Shown in pieces: positions 43,774 to 47,812 of a DNA stretch of 47,812 bases. Both the position numbers and the translations under genes were made by a program. The first letter of the stretch is position 1. Each line of letters begins with the position of its first letter. Location: positions 1 through 47,812 of the forward strand of contig DLQD01000023.1 in NCBI GenBank assembly GCA_002480015.1. Direction: 5' to 3'. This stretch comes from Opitutia bacterium UBA7441 (GTDB lineage Bacteria > Verrucomicrobiota > Verrucomicrobiia > Opitutales > Coraliomargaritaceae). Below the pieces are notes generated by a model. The model saw nothing but the letters and a program-made list of their open reading frames with translations, was not told where the DNA came from and did not search any database.

Positions 43774-46700
43774 CTACGGAAGACTGACTTCGACACGGTA
43801 GAATGCTGCGTCGAACAGTTGTCCATCTTCCAACGTGACAAGACCATCGACACTTAAGGGGCCTTCGCTGTCTACCGACGTCCACGTAAGATCAGTTAAG
43901 CTCAATTTACGTTTCAACGAGTAGAGACGACCCGTCACACCAGATAGATTAACCGCAAAAGGCGAGCCCGTGGCGTAAGCTCCCGTCGCGCGTAAGCGCG
44001 CAGCGGGATCGTTAAGATCTGTGCCTGCAATGTATTCTTCGAGATTACTCAAACCATCTAGGTCGGCGTCTATTTCAGCATCGGCCGCATCCAGCGCTTC
44101 TAAACTATTCGCGAGCTCATAGACATCCGGCATACTATCGCTATCGGCATCACCGTCGCTAGCGACGATGGCGCTGATCGCAAAATCCACTCCCGATACA
44201 TTGATCGGGTCGAGGCGCAGATTGACGATCGACTGACCGTCCCACTCGGTATTTCCAGCGAGCGGGATACGTATTACCTGATCACTGCCACTACCGGTAA
44301 AACTAACGCCCACTTTGCGTGTCGCACTGAAAGCGCTATTTTCGGTGGTTGTCCAAAAGAAATCCATGACTCCAGCGCTGGTTGAGCGGATCTTCACCAA
44401 GACACTTTCGACATCGTCGGCTTGGAAGTTCACAGCAGTCCGGGTTAATTTAGGGTCGTTGCTACTCGAAGTGCCATGCAAGGCACCGCCAATAATGTAA
44501 ACAGAATCGATCGCACTCGGCGACCATCCTTCAAAATCGCCGCCGGCTTCAAATAGATATGCAGGGCGCAACGGTTGCGGGTTACCATCGGATATCACTA
44601 TCGAATCGACCTGAAACGTCTCACTGGTTGCTGGGCTAGCGATAGGGTCGATGCGTAAGCCCGTGATCGTACGCCCCGTCCACCCATCGAAATTTTGAGG
44701 GTTCAATTCGAGGGCCTGCATTGCTCCGCTACCATTATAGTTTAGTGTAGCAGAACGGGCTGCGACAAATCCTAACTCCGTCGTGGTCGACCAGAAGACC
44801 TGAACACTTGTATTCACACTCGCGCTCATACGAATCTCGAGCTTGTCATAAATATTTCCATCGACTGAGAGGCCGTTGCGCACGAGCTGTGGGTCGTTTG
44901 TATTGGCAGTACCTTCAAGCGAGCCGAGACTGGCGGTAAGACCATCCACATTGTTACTCGTCCAACCTTGCGTGTCAGCATCTGTATCGAACCGATAGCT
45001 TAGATTAAAAATTGTCGGAATCGTGCGTTCCGTATAGGTTAACGTATTGCCATCATCGACGCTTAGGCGGGCACGATAATCGCCGCCAGCTGAAAGTAAG
45101 GCACGCGCATATTGACGATGGCCCACATAATCGGGAGCAAACTCTGGGGTGGACTCCCCCGCAACAACGGCCACCTCAAGCCAAGGCTCATCCGTATCGC
45201 CGAGCTGCGGATCAAGCTCAATGAAACCACCCGATTGAGCTTGGCGTAAGGTACTAATAGACGTCGCCTTTGCCAAACTCTTCTGCTCAAGAGTCAGTGC
45301 GGAAAATTGAGCGCTAATCGTTGCGGCACTATCGCCACTGGTGGCGAACATACCGACCCGAGCCACTCCAGGTAGCGCGACTTCGGCAGCAGTACCGAGC
45401 TCGGTGTAGGCGATGCCATCGGCTGAAATATACGTGGCGAGCAAGTTGCCTCGCCGCTCCAGCTTTAAATACGCAGGCAGGCTGATACCAGTCGCCGAAT
45501 AATTAGTCAGCTCTGCATACCAGCCGCCATCGCGCCGGTGTAGAACATAATAGGTGCCGTCGGGAGCAATTCCGATAAATGCCGCAGCATCTGTCGGACC
45601 CTCGCCGCCACGCACCATCAAACCTGCACGGGTCGGTCCTGAAACATTCGTGAGCGAGTCCAACCGCGCCACATAATCAAAATCACCTGCTACGCCTTGC
45701 CAGACAAATTGCCCTTGGTCGTAGGTCGCTCCCTCTCCGATACCAACACCCTGACCTGCGCCAGTCAGTGTATGCACCCCCGCTGCTTCGAGATGGCTAC
45801 CTGCTGTGCCGAGGGAGCCGATATCGATGGAGATCCAGTTGCCATCTAGCACATGTGTCGTCGCCGATGGAGTCGTTCCGGGCACGTCAACATCGACGGC
45901 GATCTCCTCAAAGCCAGTGTTGATTCCATCCGTCACAGTAGCACGTAGCACGTGCGTGCCAACGGCCTCAAAGATGATTTCCGTATGAACCGAATCCACA
46001 TTGGTGAAAGTAACGGGGGCAGGTCCCGACTCTAACGACCAAGTTAAAGAATCGGCGCCACCGGTTAAAAAGCCGCGCGTTTGCAAGCTTTGGCCAGCAG
46101 GGATAGATAGGTGCTTTGCCCAGGGGCGCTCAAAGACCACGCCTGGCGTCTCGGCGGTCAAATAGCGCTCGCGCAGCCCGACTAGCAGCCGATCCACCTC
46201 GTGCATTTGCAGTTCGCCCGTGTAGAGACGAATCTCGGCAATATCGCCACTGAACCCAGCGAGTGCATTGGTCTGACTATCTCCGAGTAGAAGGGAGACT
46301 GCCCCACGTGCGACATTGAAATGGTAAGCTCCTTGCCCCGTCCGGACTTGATCAACCTGATCCACATAGAGTTTCATGTTTCGGTCATCGCCCGCATTGT
46401 CAAAAGACAGCTCCGAGCCGTCCCAGGTTGCGACGATAACATGCCAGTCACCATCAGCGATTGAGGCGTTATCACTCCCACCACGAAAGATCCCCTTTAC
46501 TGAACCCTCCTGGTCTTCAATGCTCAGTCCATAGCGACCATTGTGCGCGAAGGAAAGGCTCCACGCATTGTCGCCACTGCTAGCATCTAAGACGCCAATT
46601 GAACCGAAAGGATCCCCTTCTAAACCCGCGCCCGTGACATCGCTTCGGACCACCATCGCTATACTAAAAGACGTCTGCCCTTTGATTGGATTCTCACTAG

Positions 46701-47700
46701 ACGAAAGCCCCATCACATCATCGCCGTCGAAACGCACCGCCGCCAAACCTGTCGGACTCAGCGAGGTTCTCAAGGTTGGCGCCCCGCCCCCCCCATCGCT
46801 GCTTGAGGACCAAGTCAGGCCTGCAAGTCGATCCGACCAAGTGACGACCGTAGCTTGATCTGCGGTCGTGGCGATCAGGTCTTCTGCTACCCAAACCGCT
46901 CGCGGCACGAGTTGCTGGGGATAGGCAAACTCGAGGTTTGATCGCGCGATGATCGCTGGTAAATGCGTACTTAAGCGACCGTTGCGATAACTCCCGCCCT
47001 GCGGTCCACTCACCACACTTGCATTAAAGTAGCGACCACGCGAATACACATAGAGGGGGCCGCCACTATCACCCGGCCCCGTCCCGCCTTCGTAGAAAGT
47101 CGCGTATTCATTGGGATTCGTCACCTCGGGATTATTAAAATTGTAGTAGATGTGCTGCGGGATAATGGATGCTTCACCAAGTAAGGTAGAGTAAATGCGC
47201 TGCGTCATCGCACGAAACTTACCATCTGAAGTGGTATTGACTCCAAGCGCACCCGAGGTGCCACGCCCAACTTGCCAGCCTAACTGCTCATACTCATCAA
47301 ACCGATCATACGGCGCAACCCATGCAACCGCAGAGGTGATCGGCGTGTCCAAATGTATGAGCATCACATCGTCATAGCCTCCATCGCCAGACTGAACGCG
47401 GTAGGCCGTTCCAGTAACCGTATTGGAAACTCCTCCTGTTTCATAGGTCAGCGTCACACGCTGTTCATCCGCTAGGCTAATGCAGTGAGCAGCCGAGACC
47501 GCCCACTCACTATTTAACATTGCTGCCGAGCAACCGAGGCTTCCTGCCTTGCTCTCAAACTGTGGTAAGTCGCCAAGCGCTAAGGCTTGAGTATCGGTCA
47601 TGCCCGGATGGCGTAGCACTGCATCACTGGTCAGCGAACTGGCTGCCAGGACTGCAAAGGCACTGAGCAACCGTAGGGAGAAGATGTGGCTGGGTTTCAT
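43774..47700 (-). CDS. Secreted trypsin-like serine protease with LamG and accessory domains
   Basis: 1308 residues. Signal peptide (MKPSHIFSLRLLSAFAVLAA to SDA). S1 peptidase domain about 28-265 with the complete triad: His72 in SAAHC, Asp111 in YDDVMLIHL, Ser212 in GPGDSGGP. Then a LamG/concanavalin-type region (about 310-490, FSIAMVVRSDV and WHVIVATWDG), a PKD/Ig-like segment (DSLTWSLESGPAPVTFTNVD), a further LamG-like part (LMVRGGEGPTDAAAFIGIA), and two similar beta domains (LEIRMSASVNTSVQVFWSTT and VLVKIRSTSAGVMDFFWTTT). A DADSDSMPDVYE/DADLDGLSNLEE calcium-binding repeat follows, and a C-terminal module resembling that of the GH9 protein. It may process surface or secreted proteins or bind a polysaccharide. 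The gene runs on the minus strand directly upstream of the GH9 gene. Confidence 0.85.
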   Translation of the reverse strand: MKPSHIFSLRLLSAFAVLAASSLTSDAVLRHPGMTDTQALALGDLPQFESKAGSLGCSAAMLNSEWAVSAAHCISLADEQRVTLTYETGGVSNTVTGTAYRVQSGDGGYDDVMLIHLDTPITSAVAWVAPYDRFDEYEQLGWQVGRGTSGALGVNTTSDGKFRAMTQRIYSTLLGEASIIPQHIYYNFNNPEVTNPNEYATFYEGGTGPGDSGGPLYVYSRGRYFNASVVSGPQGGSYRNGRLSTHLPAIIARSNLEFAYPQQLVPRAVWVAEDLIATTADQATVVTWSDRLAGLTWSSSSDGGGGAPTLRTSLSPTGLAAVRFDGDDVMGLSSSENPIKGQTSFSIAMVVRSDVTGAGLEGDPFGSIGVLDASSGDNAWSLSFAHNGRYGLSIEDQEGSVKGIFRGGSDNASIADGDWHVIVATWDGSELSFDNAGDDRNMKLYVDQVDQVRTGQGAYHFNVARGAVSLLLGDSQTNALAGFSGDIAEIRLYTGELQMHEVDRLLVGLRERYLTAETPGVVFERPWAKHLSIPAGQSLQTRGFLTGGADSLTWSLESGPAPVTFTNVDSVHTEIIFEAVGTHVLRATVTDGINTGFEEIAVDVDVPGTTPSATTHVLDGNWISIDIGSLGTAGSHLEAAGVHTLTGAGQGVGIGEGATYDQGQFVWQGVAGDFDYVARLDSLTNVSGPTRAGLMVRGGEGPTDAAAFIGIAPDGTYYVLHRRDGGWYAELTNYSATGISLPAYLKLERRGNLLATYISADGIAYTELGTAAEVALPGVARVGMFATSGDSAATISAQFSALTLEQKSLAKATSISTLRQAQSGGFIELDPQLGDTDEPWLEVAVVAGESTPEFAPDYVGHRQYARALLSAGGDYRARLSVDDGNTLTYTERTIPTIFNLSYRFDTDADTQGWTSNNVDGLTASLGSLEGTANTNDPQLVRNGLSVDGNIYDKLEIRMSASVNTSVQVFWSTTTELGFVAARSATLNYNGSGAMQALELNPQNFDGWTGRTITGLRIDPIASPATSETFQVDSIVISDGNPQPLRPAYLFEAGGDFEGWSPSAIDSVYIIGGALHGTSSSNDPKLTRTAVNFQADDVESVLVKIRSTSAGVMDFFWTTTENSAFSATRKVGVSFTGSGSDQVIRIPLAGNTEWDGQSIVNLRLDPINVSGVDFAISAIVASDGDADSDSMPDVYELANSLEALDAADAEIDADLDGLSNLEEYIAGTDLNDPAARLRATGAYATGSPFAVNLSGVTGRLYSLKRKLSLTDLTWTSVDSEGPLSVDGLVTLEDGQLFDAAFYRVEVSLP

Positions 47701-47812
47701 CGAGCTATAAAATTATTGATAAGATGCCATAAGAATCGAATCTTACAATTAATTTTATGCGTTTCTAAGAAAATAACACGCAGGAACACTAGGGCAGTAG
47801 ATCGAAGCTGAC

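Overview
The window looks like chromosomal DNA from a polysaccharide-degrading, probably marine, member of the Verrucomicrobiota, most likely near Opitutales/Puniceicoccales (Coraliomargarita- or Lentimonas-like). This placement is an inference from gene content: two PEP-CTERM proteins, alpha-L-fucosidase and alpha-L-rhamnosidase genes, a Tat-exported Gfo/Idh/MocA oxidoreductase, a bacterial AP2-domain protein, large secreted proteins with calcium-binding repeats, and starts that almost all lack a Shine-Dalgarno sequence. No rRNA, tRNA or CRISPR array was seen.

Layout. 1-9268 is an accessory, partly decayed carbohydrate region. It holds the N-terminal part of a GH29 alpha-L-fucosidase, a broken GxxExxY gene, a PEP-CTERM protein, remnants of a GH78 rhamnosidase and a sulfatase, an oxidoreductase, a divergent two-component system with a discoidin-like sensor region, an ISAs1 transposase remnant, a second PEP-CTERM gene and a Mu-portal-like fragment. 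9269-36600 is mostly housekeeping: gltX, lepA, purD, a low-molecular-weight phosphatase, a MIF-like protein, hemW, M20 and M48 peptidases, yhbY, corA, lspA, a YgjP-like peptidase, mazG, an Spx/ArsC-like gene, a Gre-like factor, rpmG, a UDP-glucuronate decarboxylase, a nuclease-helicase fusion, an AP2 protein, a SUI1 factor, a family 4-like UDG, hrpA, serC and lacI. 36841-47700 is again a carbohydrate/secretion region: a GPH-type sugar symporter divergent from the LacI gene, a GH78 rhamnosidase, a GH9 plus PL14-like fusion, and a large trypsin-like protein.

Most notable signal. Three minus-strand genes in the first 5 kb (fucosidase, PEP-CTERM protein, oxidoreductase) each have the same upstream module: a 16-bp inverted repeat TCACG-N6-CGTGA, directly followed by a TAGAC(G/A) -35 box and, 16-17 bp later, a TATACT/TAGAAT -10 box. 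The third copy lies between the oxidoreductase and the divergent sensor kinase/LuxR-type regulator pair. This suggests a small local regulon in which the two-component system responds to a glycan or sugar and activates the three genes. The regulator-operator link is inferred.

Other points worth attention: a family of three intergenic repeats of about 115 bp with alternative RNA pairings, a perfect 21-bp inverted repeat inside hrpA, the missing in-frame standard start of hrpA, a PD-(D/E)XK-like nuclease fused to a Rad3-type iron-sulfur helicase, and a homologous C-terminal module shared by the GH9 fusion and the adjacent protease.
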